In this document: positions 7,906 through 16,999 of the stretch, piece after piece | Numbering within the stretch: position 1 is the first letter of the stretch | Layout: every line of letters begins with the position of its first letter | DNA from: Flavobacterium sp. KMS | Lineage (GTDB): Bacteria; Bacteroidota; Bacteroidia; Flavobacteriales; Flavobacteriaceae | DNA: 64,000 bases | Assembly (NCBI RefSeq): GCF_000813005.1 | Contig: NZ_JSYP01000012.1 | Location: 62,001-126,000 of the forward strand | Reading direction: 5' to 3' | Notes under the pieces: model-generated | Databases searched by the model: none | What the model was told of the DNA's origin: nothing | The model's input: only the letters and a program-made list of their open reading frames with translations | Position numbers and translations under genes: made by a program

Positions 7906-9330
7906 TTATTTTTTTGTTTTTTGGTCTGCAAGTTTTAATGCAAATTCTAGCTGAACATCTTTGTCCTGAATGTACTCGTTTATAGTTGGAGTTATTTTAT
8001 AATCGGGTAAAATACCTCGGTTACTATATTTGTCTTTTTTGACTGATAAAACATATTTGGTTGTAGGTATCGAAACATAAATTTGAGTGTTTGGCAAAAC
8101 CAATTCTACAGCATTACCAGAAGTATTTCCGAAATATCCTCCGCCAGTTTCTTCCCCGATAAATAAGGCTCTATTGTTACTTTTTGCTATAGCACAAAAT
8201 TCGGCTGTTGTCGAAAAACTCATTCCATCAATTAAAATATAAACTTTACCTGCGAAATTATTCAGACTTGGTTTTTGAGTAGCCAAATTATTTCGGCCTC
8301 TAAAGTAATCTTCAGATGGGTTTTCCTTCGGTTTATAACTACTTAGATCATTTTTGGTTAATTTTTGCGAAGTGCTTTCTAGAGAAGTATAATATTCAAA
8401 TGGAGTATTTGTAAGGTAAGAATATAATAAAGAACCATAAGTATCTCTTCCTCCACCGTTTCCTCTTAAATCGATTATTAGGTTGTCTATTTTCTTATCT
8501 TTTATTTCTTTGAATGTTTGCTCTAAAAACAGAATGTAATTTTCTTTTGTTTGGTCGAATATTTCTCCATTAAAAGTTTTGATGGTGAGTAAAGCAATAC
8601 CACCTTTTTTATAATCGATCGATAAATATTTATCTGGATCAGGTTTCTGATTTTTGCATTCGGTATTTTTATATAGTTCAGAACTGAGATTAATCGTTTT
8701 GATTTTGTTATCCTTAGATTTATATTCAATTTTAAAATCAGATTGTTCGCCATAAACTAATCGATAATAAAACCAGAAATTATTATTTAGTATCACATAT
8801 TTTTTGGTTTCGATTTTACCATCAGATACAATATATTGAAAAAGTTTTTCCTTGATTTCGTTTATTTGAATACCGTTTATGCTTAAAATTTCAGTTTCGG
8901 GTAATAGACTTTCTTTTTTGCTACAAACAACATAAGCATTATCGTTTATGAACCTGATTTGTAGCGGAAAGACTTTTGCATTTTCATCAAAATATTGTTT
9001 CAACTCTGGCGATGCTCCTGCATAAAAGTGACCGTCTTGTAAATAACTCAATACGAGTTTTATCTCTGCTAAAAAATCAATTTGAGTGGTATTTTTATTT
9101 ATAGATAAAAAATAATTATCAAATAATCGATCTATATTTTTTTTGCTGTTAAAGCGATATAATGAAGGATATGATTTTTGTAGTTGAGTCCTGAAAATCA
9201 CAAAATCTTGTTTTAAAAGCGGACATTCAATAACTTTTGGAGTATTATCAGAAGCTTTTTCAATTGTTTGAGCAGAACATATATTTATGGAAGCAAGCAG
9301 TAGTAAAAGTATTTTATATAACCGATTCAT
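7906..9330 (-). CDS. Exported S41 family peptidase
   Basis: About 474 residues from the preferred ATG at 9328-9330, which begins MNRLYKILLLLLASINICSAQ, a textbook signal peptide; an in-frame ATG at 9354 would add eight residues. The S41 core is present: LIIDLRGNGGGRD about residues 285-297, the nucleophile serine in DGMSFSTTAEF, and GEETGGGYFGN after it, with a final ILPDYKITPT that is usual in the family. An N-terminal ~200-residue domain precedes it. It differs strongly from the other S41 protein in the window (945-2381), so they are not recent duplicates. Likely cotranscribed with the NTF2-like exported protein. Substrate unknown. Confidence 0.86.
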   Translation of the reverse strand: MNRLYKILLLLLASINICSAQTIEKASDNTPKVIECPLLKQDFVIFRTQLQKSYPSLYRFNSKKNIDRLFDNYFLSINKNTTQIDFLAEIKLVLSYLQDGHFYAGASPELKQYFDENAKVFPLQIRFINDNAYVVCSKKESLLPETEILSINGIQINEIKEKLFQYIVSDGKIETKKYVILNNNFWFYYRLVYGEQSDFKIEYKSKDNKIKTINLSSELYKNTECKNQKPDPDKYLSIDYKKGGIALLTIKTFNGEIFDQTKENYILFLEQTFKEIKDKKIDNLIIDLRGNGGGRDTYGSLLYSYLTNTPFEYYTSLESTSQKLTKNDLSSYKPKENPSEDYFRGRNNLATQKPSLNNFAGKVYILIDGMSFSTTAEFCAIAKSNNRALFIGEETGGGYFGNTSGNAVELVLPNTQIYVSIPTTKYVLSVKKDKYSNRGILPDYKITPTINEYIQDKDVQLEFALKLADQKTKK

Positions 9331-9534
9331 CTTTTGTCTTTTTATAGTAGTCATACTTAAGCTGTTTATGTTACAACAAAGGGACTATTATAATTTTTGT
9401 AGGGTTTGATTTTTACAAGTTAAAGTTTTTTATGAACGGATTATTCAACAAATTATACTGTTAAAACAAATTAAGTTGAATGCTACAAGAATAATTTCAT
9501 TTTACATTTACGTAACCATAAATAAAAAATCAAG

Positions 9535-9753
9535 ATGAATATAGTAAAAATGGAAGATTTAAGCATCGCAGATTTAAAAGCTGCTTATGATTTTAATGCG
9601 ATGGAAAGAAAAGCTTTAAGGAAATTACTTAAAGCTAGTAGGCGTACGGTAGATTATAATAGTGATGCAGGTTACCAAGAGTTAATGGTAATTCAAGAAA
9701 ACCTTTATGATGCATTAGAAAATAGGATTAATTGTATTGAGATGATATGGTAG
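9535..9753 (+). CDS. Small conserved-looking hypothetical protein
   Basis: A 72-residue charged, probably all-helical protein (DLKAAYDFNAMERKALRKLL, then VDYNSDAGYQELMVIQENLYD). It has no signal peptide or membrane segment. Codon use and amino-acid composition look like those of true genes, and the frame opens at an ATG with an AT-rich leader. I do not recognise a family. A second in-frame ATG at residue 6 (MEDLS) is a possible alternative start. It stands alone between a divergent peptidase gene and comM. Confidence 0.55.
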   Translation: MNIVKMEDLSIADLKAAYDFNAMERKALRKLLKASRRTVDYNSDAGYQELMVIQENLYDALENRINCIEMIW

Positions 9754-9922
9754 AATTAGAATTCATAGAATTAAAATCTAAGTAGCTTTTTCAAAAAGTT
9801 CAAATTATTTTGAATTAATTGATTCTATTTATGTAATTAAGCAAAAAGTAATTTTTTTACTACAAAATATCACTTTTTCAATTTATATTTAAATACTTTT
9901 ACTTTTATAAATAAAAGCAGAT

Positions 9923-11458
9923 ATGTTAGTTAAAGTATACGGAAGTGCAGTTTTTGGTGTAGAAGCTACAACTATTACTGTTGAGGTAAATATGGATACA
10001 GGAATTGGGTATCATTTGGTAGGTTTGCCTGATAGCGCCATCAAAGAAAGTTGTTTCAGGATTGCAGCAGCATTAAAAAATAACGGGTATAAAATGCCTG
10101 GAAAAAAAATAACTATAAATATGGCGCCAGCCGATTTGCGTAAAGAAGGTTCGGCATACGACCTAACTTTGGCAATTGGTATTTTAGTGGCTTCAGATCA
10201 AATAAAAGCACCCGAACTAGATAAGTATATTATTATGGGAGAACTTTCGCTTGACGGAAGCTTACAACCCATTCGTGGCGCTCTGCCTATTGCTATAAAA
10301 GCAAAGGAAGAAGGATATAAAGGATTTTTTCTGCCAAAGCAAAATGCAAAAGAAGCTGCAATTGTAGCAGGTCTAGATGTATATGGAGTTGAGAATGTAC
10401 AGGAAGTAATTGATTTTCTGGAAGGCAAAGGAACGTTAGAAACTACTGTTATAGATACTAGGGCTGAGTTTTATAAAACGTTAGATTTTCCTGAATTTGA
10501 TTTCTCGGATGTAAGAGGACAGGAGAGTATCAAGCGTTGTATGGAAATTGCTGCTGCGGGCGGACACAATATAATTCTGGTAGGACCTCCGGGAGCTGGA
10601 AAAACAATGCTTGCCAAACGATTACCAAGTATTCTGCCACCAATGACATTAAAAGAAGCATTAGAAACGACCAAAATTCATAGTGTTGCAGGAAAATTAA
10701 AAGAAGTTGGGTTAATGAATCAAAGGCCTTTTAGGAGTCCGCATCACACTATTTCGAATGTTGCATTAGTAGGAGGAGGGAGTTATCCACAACCAGGAGA
10801 AATTTCGATGGCGCATAATGGGGTTTTATTTCTAGATGAATTACCTGAGTTTAAAAGAGATGTTCTCGAAGTGATGCGCCAACCTCTGGAAGATAGAGAA
10901 GTAACAATTTCGCGAGCTAAGTTTACCGTAACATACCCATCCTCTTTTATGCTTGTAGCGAGTATGAACCCAAGTCCAAGCGGATTTTTTAATGATCCTG
11001 ATGCGCCACAAAAATCATCTCCACACGAAATGCAACGTTATTTAAGCAAGATTTCAGGGCCTTTATTAGACAGAATAGATATTCATATAGAAGTTACGCC
11101 AGTTCCTTTTGAAAAATTAGCGGATGATAATAAAGCCGAAAGTAGTGTGCATATTCGCGAACGTGTTACGGCTGGACGCGAAATTCAAGCTAAAAGATTT
11201 GAAACATTCGAGAATATAAATTATAATGCTCAAATGAATACGAAACAAATCCGTGAGTTTTGTGCGCTTGACGAACAATCAAAGTTATTATTAAAAACTG
11301 CAATGGAACGACTTAATCTTTCAGCTAGGGCTTACGATAGAATTTTGAAAGTAGCCAGAACTATTGCTGATTTAGAAGCAGCTCCAGATATTGTTTCTTC
11401 TCATATTGCCGAAGCAATCCAGTATCGTAGTTTAGATCGTGATGGTTGGTTGGGGTAA
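9923..11458 (+). CDS. comM: YifB/ComM family Mg-chelatase-like AAA ATPase
   Basis: The 511-residue protein is full length for ComM, the hexameric helicase that extends branch migration when single-stranded DNA is integrated during natural transformation. An N-terminal ChlI/ribosomal-S5-like domain (KITINMAPADLRKEGSAYDL about residues 63-82) precedes the AAA core with Walker A GPPGAGKTML (about 218-227), HHTISNVALVGGG, and Walker B GVLFLDELPEF. The C-terminal Mg-chelatase domain ends with RAYDRILKVARTIADLE. The protein is cytoplasmic. It is widespread in Bacteroidota regardless of known competence, so its presence alone does not prove transformation here. The next gene in the same direction is 48 bp away but unrelated. 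Confidence 0.93.
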   Translation: MLVKVYGSAVFGVEATTITVEVNMDTGIGYHLVGLPDSAIKESCFRIAAALKNNGYKMPGKKITINMAPADLRKEGSAYDLTLAIGILVASDQIKAPELDKYIIMGELSLDGSLQPIRGALPIAIKAKEEGYKGFFLPKQNAKEAAIVAGLDVYGVENVQEVIDFLEGKGTLETTVIDTRAEFYKTLDFPEFDFSDVRGQESIKRCMEIAAAGGHNIILVGPPGAGKTMLAKRLPSILPPMTLKEALETTKIHSVAGKLKEVGLMNQRPFRSPHHTISNVALVGGGSYPQPGEISMAHNGVLFLDELPEFKRDVLEVMRQPLEDREVTISRAKFTVTYPSSFMLVASMNPSPSGFFNDPDAPQKSSPHEMQRYLSKISGPLLDRIDIHIEVTPVPFEKLADDNKAESSVHIRERVTAGREIQAKRFETFENINYNAQMNTKQIREFCALDEQSKLLLKTAMERLNLSARAYDRILKVARTIADLEAAPDIVSSHIAEAIQYRSLDRDGWLG

Positions 11459-11506
11459 GAGAAATAATAGTATATTTAAATAATTAATTCTCGACCTATA
11501 ATAATT

Positions 11507-12016
11507 ATGAAAGTACTATTTGTTTTTTTCTCACTATTTATGTTTATAGGAGTGCATTCACAAACGAATGAACCTGCCTTTTTTTTAGATGGAAATTTTG
11601 TACACAAAAACGCCATTGCAAATTTTGATGTAAACGAAATTAAAGATATTAATGTGATAAAAGATACAATCACGATTGAAGCAGTTAATTATATAGGGAG
11701 AATAATGATTACTTCAAAAAATCCAAAAGAGGTTAATTTGATGACTCTGAATGATATTAAAAATAAATTCACGAAAAGTAAAAGTAAAAAATTTCTGTTT
11801 GTATTAAACGGGGTAGTTATTCTTAAAGATGTAGGAACTTATAAAATTGACGAAAAATATATATTTAAAACAGATGTTGTTAGTTCTGATACAATTGAAA
11901 ATTTGAAAGGCACAGATTTAGATATTATTAGTATTCTAACAAAAATCAAAGAGAATACTGAACCTAAAATGCTTATCAGAGGAAATAACGTTTTGGACTC
12001 CATAAAGGCTGAATAA
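11507..12016 (+). CDS. Exported protein of unknown function
   Basis: A 169-residue protein with a clear signal peptide (MKVLFVFFSLFMFIGVHSQ). The mature part is beta-rich by composition: AFFLDGNFVHKNAIANFDVNEIKDINVIKD is reminiscent of the plug region seen in TonB-dependent receptors and related carboxypeptidase-regulatory proteins, but no such domain can be claimed. It follows comM by 48 bp and is ended by a strong terminator, so it may share the comM transcript. I do not recognise the family. Confidence 0.65.
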   Translation: MKVLFVFFSLFMFIGVHSQTNEPAFFLDGNFVHKNAIANFDVNEIKDINVIKDTITIEAVNYIGRIMITSKNPKEVNLMTLNDIKNKFTKSKSKKFLFVLNGVVILKDVGTYKIDEKYIFKTDVVSSDTIENLKGTDLDIISILTKIKENTEPKMLIRGNNVLDSIKAE

Positions 12017-12017
12017 A

Positions 12018-12053
12018 AAAAGGTTTAACATTGAAACCAATGTTAAACCTTTT
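12018..12053. terminator. Bidirectional stem-loop terminator
   Basis: A perfect 16-bp stem (12018-12033 with 12038-12053) with a 4-nt AAAC loop lies between two convergent genes, two bases past the stop of the upstream gene. Confidence 0.92.
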
Positions 12054-12075
12054 AAATATATAAGTATAATTTGTT

Positions 12076-13308
12076 TTACGAAGCTACAACTGGAGCATCT
12101 TTACGCTCTAATAATGCCATATAAAAACCATCAAAACCAGACTCAGAAGCCAATATTTTTTGGTCTTTTACAAAAGTAAACTGTTTACCGATTTCTGTTT
12201 TTAAGAATTTCTCTACTTGCTCTTGATTTTCAGAAGGTAATATAGAACACGTAGCGTAAACTAGTTTTCCTCCTGGTTTTACAATCTTAGAGTAGTTCTC
12301 TAAAACTTCGGCTTGAACTTTACGAATGTTATCGATAAACTCAGGCTTTAATTTCCATTTAGCATCAGGGTTTCTTTTTAGAACACCTAAACCACTACAT
12401 GGAGCATCGATTAAAACTCTATCGGCTTTTTCGTGTAATTTCTTAATTACCTTAGTAGTGTCGATAATGCGGTATTCGATATTAAAAGCACCATTACGTT
12501 TCGCTCTTAATTTTAATTGCTTTAATTTACTTTCGTATAAATCCATTGCAATTAATTGTCCTTTGTTTTCCATCAAAGAAGCAATATGCAATGTTTTTCC
12601 TCCAGCACCAGCACAAGTATCAACTACACGCATTCCTGGTTTTACATCAAGAAATGCAGCTACAAGTTGCGAGTTAGCATCTTGAACCTCAAAGAAACCT
12701 TGTTTAAAAGCATCTGTTAAGAATACGTTGGCTCTTTCTTTTAAGACCAAAGCATCTGGCTGATTTTTTAAGAATTCGGTTTCAATATTCAAATCCATTA
12801 AGATTGCTCTTAACTGTTCTTTGGTAGTTTTTAGCGTATTTACTCTAAGTATAACTTTAGCCGGTTGGTTTTGAGCAGCAATTTCTGTAGCCCAAAGTTT
12901 TTCACCTAATTCTTTAACTCCTAATTCATCCATCCAATCAGGAATAGATTCTTTAATAGCTCTAGTTTTAGAAAGCTCGTCAAAACGACCTTTTATTTTT
13001 CTTTCAGGAACTCCTTCCAGCTGGCGCCAATCAGGGATTGGGTAACCTCTTAAAACTGCCCATACTGAGAACATTCTCCAAAGGTTATCTCTGTCAAACG
13101 GTTCTTTAACTTCAGCAATTTCACTGTATAATCTTTTCCAACGAACTATTTCGTATATCGTTTCTGCGACAAATTTCCTGTCAGAACTTCCCCAACGCTT
13201 GTCTTTTTTTAATGCTCTTGCAACCACTTTATCAGCATATTCACCTTCATTGAATATGGCGTTTAAAGAATCGATGGTCGTATAAACTAAATTTCTGTGT
13301 AATCTCAT
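12076..13308 (-). CDS. RsmB/NOP family 5-methylcytosine RNA methyltransferase
   Basis: The 410-residue protein has an N-terminal ~130-residue helical RsmB-like region followed by the Rossmann-fold methyltransferase. Motif I reads DTCAGAGGKTLHIA, motif IV DAPCSGLG and motif VI YATCSILPSENQEQVEKFL; the cysteines of the PCS and TCS motifs are the pair used for covalent catalysis and product release in 5-methylcytosine RNA methyltransferases. The likely target is 16S rRNA, using S-adenosylmethionine in the cytoplasm. It is shorter than E. coli RsmB (429 residues) but has all catalytic motifs. Monocistronic, with a shared terminator behind it. Confidence 0.9.
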   Translation of the reverse strand: MRLHRNLVYTTIDSLNAIFNEGEYADKVVARALKKDKRWGSSDRKFVAETIYEIVRWKRLYSEIAEVKEPFDRDNLWRMFSVWAVLRGYPIPDWRQLEGVPERKIKGRFDELSKTRAIKESIPDWMDELGVKELGEKLWATEIAAQNQPAKVILRVNTLKTTKEQLRAILMDLNIETEFLKNQPDALVLKERANVFLTDAFKQGFFEVQDANSQLVAAFLDVKPGMRVVDTCAGAGGKTLHIASLMENKGQLIAMDLYESKLKQLKLRAKRNGAFNIEYRIIDTTKVIKKLHEKADRVLIDAPCSGLGVLKRNPDAKWKLKPEFIDNIRKVQAEVLENYSKIVKPGGKLVYATCSILPSENQEQVEKFLKTEIGKQFTFVKDQKILASESGFDGFYMALLERKDAPVVAS

Positions 13309-13397
13309 TTTAAATAATTGAGCTGCAAAGGTACTATTAATTGGTTGAAAGTTAAATTTTTAATTTTGAATGTTCTTTTTATATTTTTCGACCAAAA

Positions 13398-13430
13398 AAA
13401 ACACTCTTTTAAGAATTAAAAGAGTGTTTT
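13398..13430. terminator. Stem-loop terminator after kup
   Basis: A 13-bp perfect stem (13398-13410 with 13418-13430) with a 7-nt loop lies 18 bp past the kup stop codon; A and T runs on the two sides make it fit for the minus strand. Confidence 0.88.
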
Positions 13431-13448
13431 GTAAATGTTTATCAAGGC

Positions 13449-15407
13449 TTAATGAACTCTTGTTAAACCTATGTTTTCTGGAGCATGAAGCACCATTGGG
13501 AATTTTTCTATTTTCACAGAACTGCTGTCTAAACCAAAAGCGCGTTCTTCGGATAAACTTAGTTTTTTGATAAAGAAATAAGAATTCATGATAATATTTT
13601 CATGCCATCTTAAGTCATTATCGTTAGAAAGGAATTTCTCAGATAACACAAATTTGAAATCTCCAATAATATTATTTTTATTCAATGATTCGTATCGGCT
13701 CGTAATATCAACTTCCCCTTTTTTTACCATATCACGAATAACTTCTCTAAACATTAAGTTGATCTTGGTAGGTTCTCTAAATCCTAAATTAAAATCGACT
13801 CTATAAATATCGTCTTTTGCAATTTCGGTTACTTTATATTGCGTTTTATAAGGCTCAGTTAAAATATTTACGTGTACAAACCAATATATATCGGCTCTTT
13901 TCGGACGCTTTTGCAAAATGGAATAAATTACTTTTTCCTCCAATTCATCTACACGGCTAGCATTGGTCATATAAACCAAATGTGTTGCATATTTAGGAAT
14001 AGATAAATCTTCGCTCAATTCCATCAATACCTTTTTATAATCTTCAATCTTGATAACCTTGGTGTAGTTTTTATTGATTTTCTTAGCCAGGAACCAAATC
14101 GTCATAATAGAGATAAGAACTGCAGCAATAATTAATGTTACATAGCCACCTTCGGCAAACTTAGTTACATTGGCAATTAAAAAACTAATCTCGATTGCTA
14201 GATATATAGTGATTAATGGAACCATGAAATATAATTTTACTCGTTTCATGATCAAGTAGAAATTAAGTAAAATAGTGGTCATAATCATACACAAAATAAT
14301 TGCAAGACCATAGGCATGTTCCATTTTTCCTGATTCTTCAAAGTGCAATACGATACCCACACAACCAAAAAACAATAACCAGTTTATAGATGGGATGTAT
14401 AGTTGACCTTTTAATTCAGTAGGATATTTTATTTTTACTTTTGGCCAAAAATTTAATCGCATGGCTTCATTTATCAATGTAAATGAACCACTAATAAGGG
14501 CTTGAGATGCAATTACTGCAGCAAGTGTTGCGATAACAATACCAATTGGTTGGAACCAACTTGCCATGATTAAGTAAAAAGGATTTCCGTTACCTCCTAA
14601 TTCTTGTAAAGTACGTCCTTCATGATGAATAAGATAAGCTGCCTGTCCAAAATAGTTTAATACTAATGTTGACTTAACAAATATCCAGCTTATGCGAATG
14701 TTTTTTCTTCCGCAGTGTCCCATGTCCGAGTACAAAGCTTCGGCTCCGGTTGTACATAAAAATACAAAACCTAAAACGAAGAAGCCATCAGGATGGATTG
14801 ATAATAAGTGATAAGCGTAGTAAGGGTTTATTGCTTTAAAAACTTCTGGATGATGTACAATTTGTATCACACCCAAAGTACCTAACATGGTAAACCAGAT
14901 AAGCATCATTGGAGCAAAAAACTTACCTACTAATTTTGTCCCGAATTGCTGAATCGCAAATAAAACAAATAAGATTGCAATAACAATAGGAACAGTATTG
15001 ATACTAGGATAATAGGTTTTAATACCTTCAATTGCCGATGAAACGGATATTGGTGGTGTAATAATACCATCTGCGAGTAAGGCACTTCCCCCTATAATGG
15101 CGGGAACAATCAACCATTTAATCTTTGTTTTTTTAACCAGTGCGTATAAGGCAAAAATTCCTCCTTCGCCATGATTATCGGCACTGAGTGTAATAAGCAC
15201 ATATTTGATGGTTGTTTGGAGCGTTAATGTCCAGAAAACACATGAAATACCACCCAAAACAATATCAGCTTCGATTATATGTTTGCCAAGAATGGCTTTC
15301 ATTACATATAAAGGAGAGGTTCCTATATCACCATAAATAATACCTAATGTGATTAACAAACCTCCTAACGTTAACTTACTATGTAAGTTCTTGTGTGATG
15401 CGCTCAT
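13449..15407 (-). CDS. kup: KUP/HAK/KT family potassium uptake protein
   Basis: The 652-residue inner-membrane protein begins with the family signature GIIYGDIGTSPLYVMKAIL about residues 17-35 and has about twelve hydrophobic segments up to residue ~440, then a hydrophilic cytoplasmic C-terminal domain. CTTGAEALYSDMGHCGRKNI about residues 218-237 is another conserved stretch. It should import potassium, probably with protons, at low external concentration. The length is usual for the family. It is monocistronic between two terminators, and I see no c-di-AMP riboswitch upstream. Confidence 0.94.
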   Translation of the reverse strand: MSASHKNLHSKLTLGGLLITLGIIYGDIGTSPLYVMKAILGKHIIEADIVLGGISCVFWTLTLQTTIKYVLITLSADNHGEGGIFALYALVKKTKIKWLIVPAIIGGSALLADGIITPPISVSSAIEGIKTYYPSINTVPIVIAILFVLFAIQQFGTKLVGKFFAPMMLIWFTMLGTLGVIQIVHHPEVFKAINPYYAYHLLSIHPDGFFVLGFVFLCTTGAEALYSDMGHCGRKNIRISWIFVKSTLVLNYFGQAAYLIHHEGRTLQELGGNGNPFYLIMASWFQPIGIVIATLAAVIASQALISGSFTLINEAMRLNFWPKVKIKYPTELKGQLYIPSINWLLFFGCVGIVLHFEESGKMEHAYGLAIILCMIMTTILLNFYLIMKRVKLYFMVPLITIYLAIEISFLIANVTKFAEGGYVTLIIAAVLISIMTIWFLAKKINKNYTKVIKIEDYKKVLMELSEDLSIPKYATHLVYMTNASRVDELEEKVIYSILQKRPKRADIYWFVHVNILTEPYKTQYKVTEIAKDDIYRVDFNLGFREPTKINLMFREVIRDMVKKGEVDITSRYESLNKNNIIGDFKFVLSEKFLSNDNDLRWHENIIMNSYFFIKKLSLSEERAFGLDSSSVKIEKFPMVLHAPENIGLTRVH

Positions 15408-15490
15408 TTAATTTTTTAATTTTATAAAAGTCGCGTCAAATTTACTGTTTTAAAACAAATTAACATCAAATTATGAAGAATAAAGATAAA

Positions 15491-15518
15491 AAAAACACGA
15501 TCGTTAAATCGTGTTTTT
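15491..15518. terminator. Stem-loop terminator
   Basis: An 11-bp stem (15491-15501 with 15508-15518) with a 6-nt loop, flanked by A and T runs, lies just beyond the stop codon of the exported repeat-rich protein. Confidence 0.85.
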
Positions 15519-15544
15519 ATTTTCGTCTGATAAGTGTATTAAAA

Positions 15545-16882
15545 TTAGCCTCTTCGATTGCTACTTCTTTCAGAAGAGCCACTTTGTCTTGGGCTTGAAT
15601 CACCTCTGGAAACGGAACTTGATCTTTCGTTTCCAGAGCTTTGAGGACTTGATTGCCTAGCTGAACTAGTTCTGCTTTCAGAATTCCCTCTTGATGATTC
15701 CGTTCTTTGAGTCGAATAATCTCTTGTAGCACTTCCTCTATTTTGAGTATAATCTCTTGCAGTTTCTGTTCTTTGCGTAGGCGTTACCGTAGTAGAACTT
15801 GGTCTGTTTTGAGTATAATCTCTAGTAGTTTGTGTTCTTGGGGTTGGCGTTACTGCAGTAGAACTTGTTCTGTTTTGAGAATAATCTCTTGTAGTTTCTG
15901 TTCTTGGAGTAGTGGTATTTCCTCTATTGTAATCTCTAGTAGTATTTGTTCTATCTACAGTTGTTCCTGTTGAGTTTGTTCTGTTTTGAGAATAATCACG
16001 ACTTGGTCTTGCTGTAGAGCTGTTATCTCTAGATGTACTTGTTCTGTTTTGAGAATAATCTCTATTAGGTGTTGCAGTTCTATCAGTAGTTCTGTTAGTA
16101 TTAGAATAGGTGTTTCCTCTTCTGTTTGTTTCTCTACTAGCAACACGTCTTTGATCTAGCTCGTATCTGTTGCTTACATTACTATTACGTTGAGCAAACC
16201 CGTTGTTAGGATTACGTCTTTCGTATCCGTAAGTACGATTAGAGTTATATATTACAACAGCTGTATTACTTCTTCTAGAACTTACATAGTTGTAATGATT
16301 GTTTACATTAATGCAAATATTAACATTGTTTCTATATCTATAAACTGGGTAAGGTCTCCATGCAGTATAATAAGTTGGATAGTAGTTCCATGTCCAGCTT
16401 GAATAATAAGGACGATAGTTAGTTACCCAAAATGATGTATATATTACAGGAGCAATAGTATAAACTGGCTCATAGATGTAATTTGGACCATAAATAAAAT
16501 CGTTTCCAACAACTTGTATGTGAACTTTGTTAAAAGAATCTCTCTCTAAATCAATTGTTGCAACATCTTGGTAAACATCACGATCTAGTACAGCTTGTAT
16601 GATAACTACGTGAGTTCTGTTTTCTACGCTTTCGATTACACGTAAATAATCAACTTGATTATCATCGTTTAAATCTAGATTTGATATTTGATATTTTGGT
16701 TCATTTAATCTTCTTTCAAAATCCTGAAGATTTGCAGATTCCCCAAAAATAGAAGCTACGGCTCTTAAATCTAAATTATCACTAATATCAGAGTTTTTAG
16801 CATATACAGTAGCTCCAGCTTGAGCTTGCATTGTAGCAAACCCTAAAGATAGTAGGCTTATTAAAAGTATTTTCGTTTTCAT
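15545..16882 (-). CDS. Exported protein with Tyr-rich middle and basic low-complexity repeat tail
   Basis: A 445-residue protein with signal peptide (MKTKILLISLLSLGFATMQAQA). Residues ~25-135 form a globular-looking part containing LDLNDDNQVDYLRV (a calcium-loop-like stretch) and VVIIQAVLDRDVYQDVATID. Residues ~140-215 are rich in tyrosine and tryptophan (YYPTYYTAWRPYPVYRYR). The last ~220 residues are Ser/Thr/Arg/Asn/Gln-rich with about nine imperfect copies of a TRDYSQNRTSST-type unit, and the very end is Ser/Arg-rich. Such basic disordered tails suggest binding to polyanions such as surface polysaccharide or nucleic acid (inference). I do not know a family name. Monocistronic. Confidence 0.7.
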   Translation of the reverse strand: MKTKILLISLLSLGFATMQAQAGATVYAKNSDISDNLDLRAVASIFGESANLQDFERRLNEPKYQISNLDLNDDNQVDYLRVIESVENRTHVVIIQAVLDRDVYQDVATIDLERDSFNKVHIQVVGNDFIYGPNYIYEPVYTIAPVIYTSFWVTNYRPYYSSWTWNYYPTYYTAWRPYPVYRYRNNVNICINVNNHYNYVSSRRSNTAVVIYNSNRTYGYERRNPNNGFAQRNSNVSNRYELDQRRVASRETNRRGNTYSNTNRTTDRTATPNRDYSQNRTSTSRDNSSTARPSRDYSQNRTNSTGTTVDRTNTTRDYNRGNTTTPRTETTRDYSQNRTSSTAVTPTPRTQTTRDYTQNRPSSTTVTPTQRTETARDYTQNRGSATRDYSTQRTESSRGNSESRTSSARQSSPQSSGNERSSSVSRGDSSPRQSGSSERSSNRRG

Positions 16883-16999
16883 GACGTATCGTATTAAGAT
16901 TGTTATTTTGAATTATCCAATTACTGTGCCATAAAAAATATATTGCGTTTTGATTTTATGTAAATAATTGTATTTTAGCATAAAATAATTTAAAATACC

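Noticed and set aside
15517..15732. 71-residue minus-strand frame overlapping the end of the exported repeat protein
   Set aside because: It is a frame-shifted reading of the low-complexity repeat DNA and overlaps the terminator.
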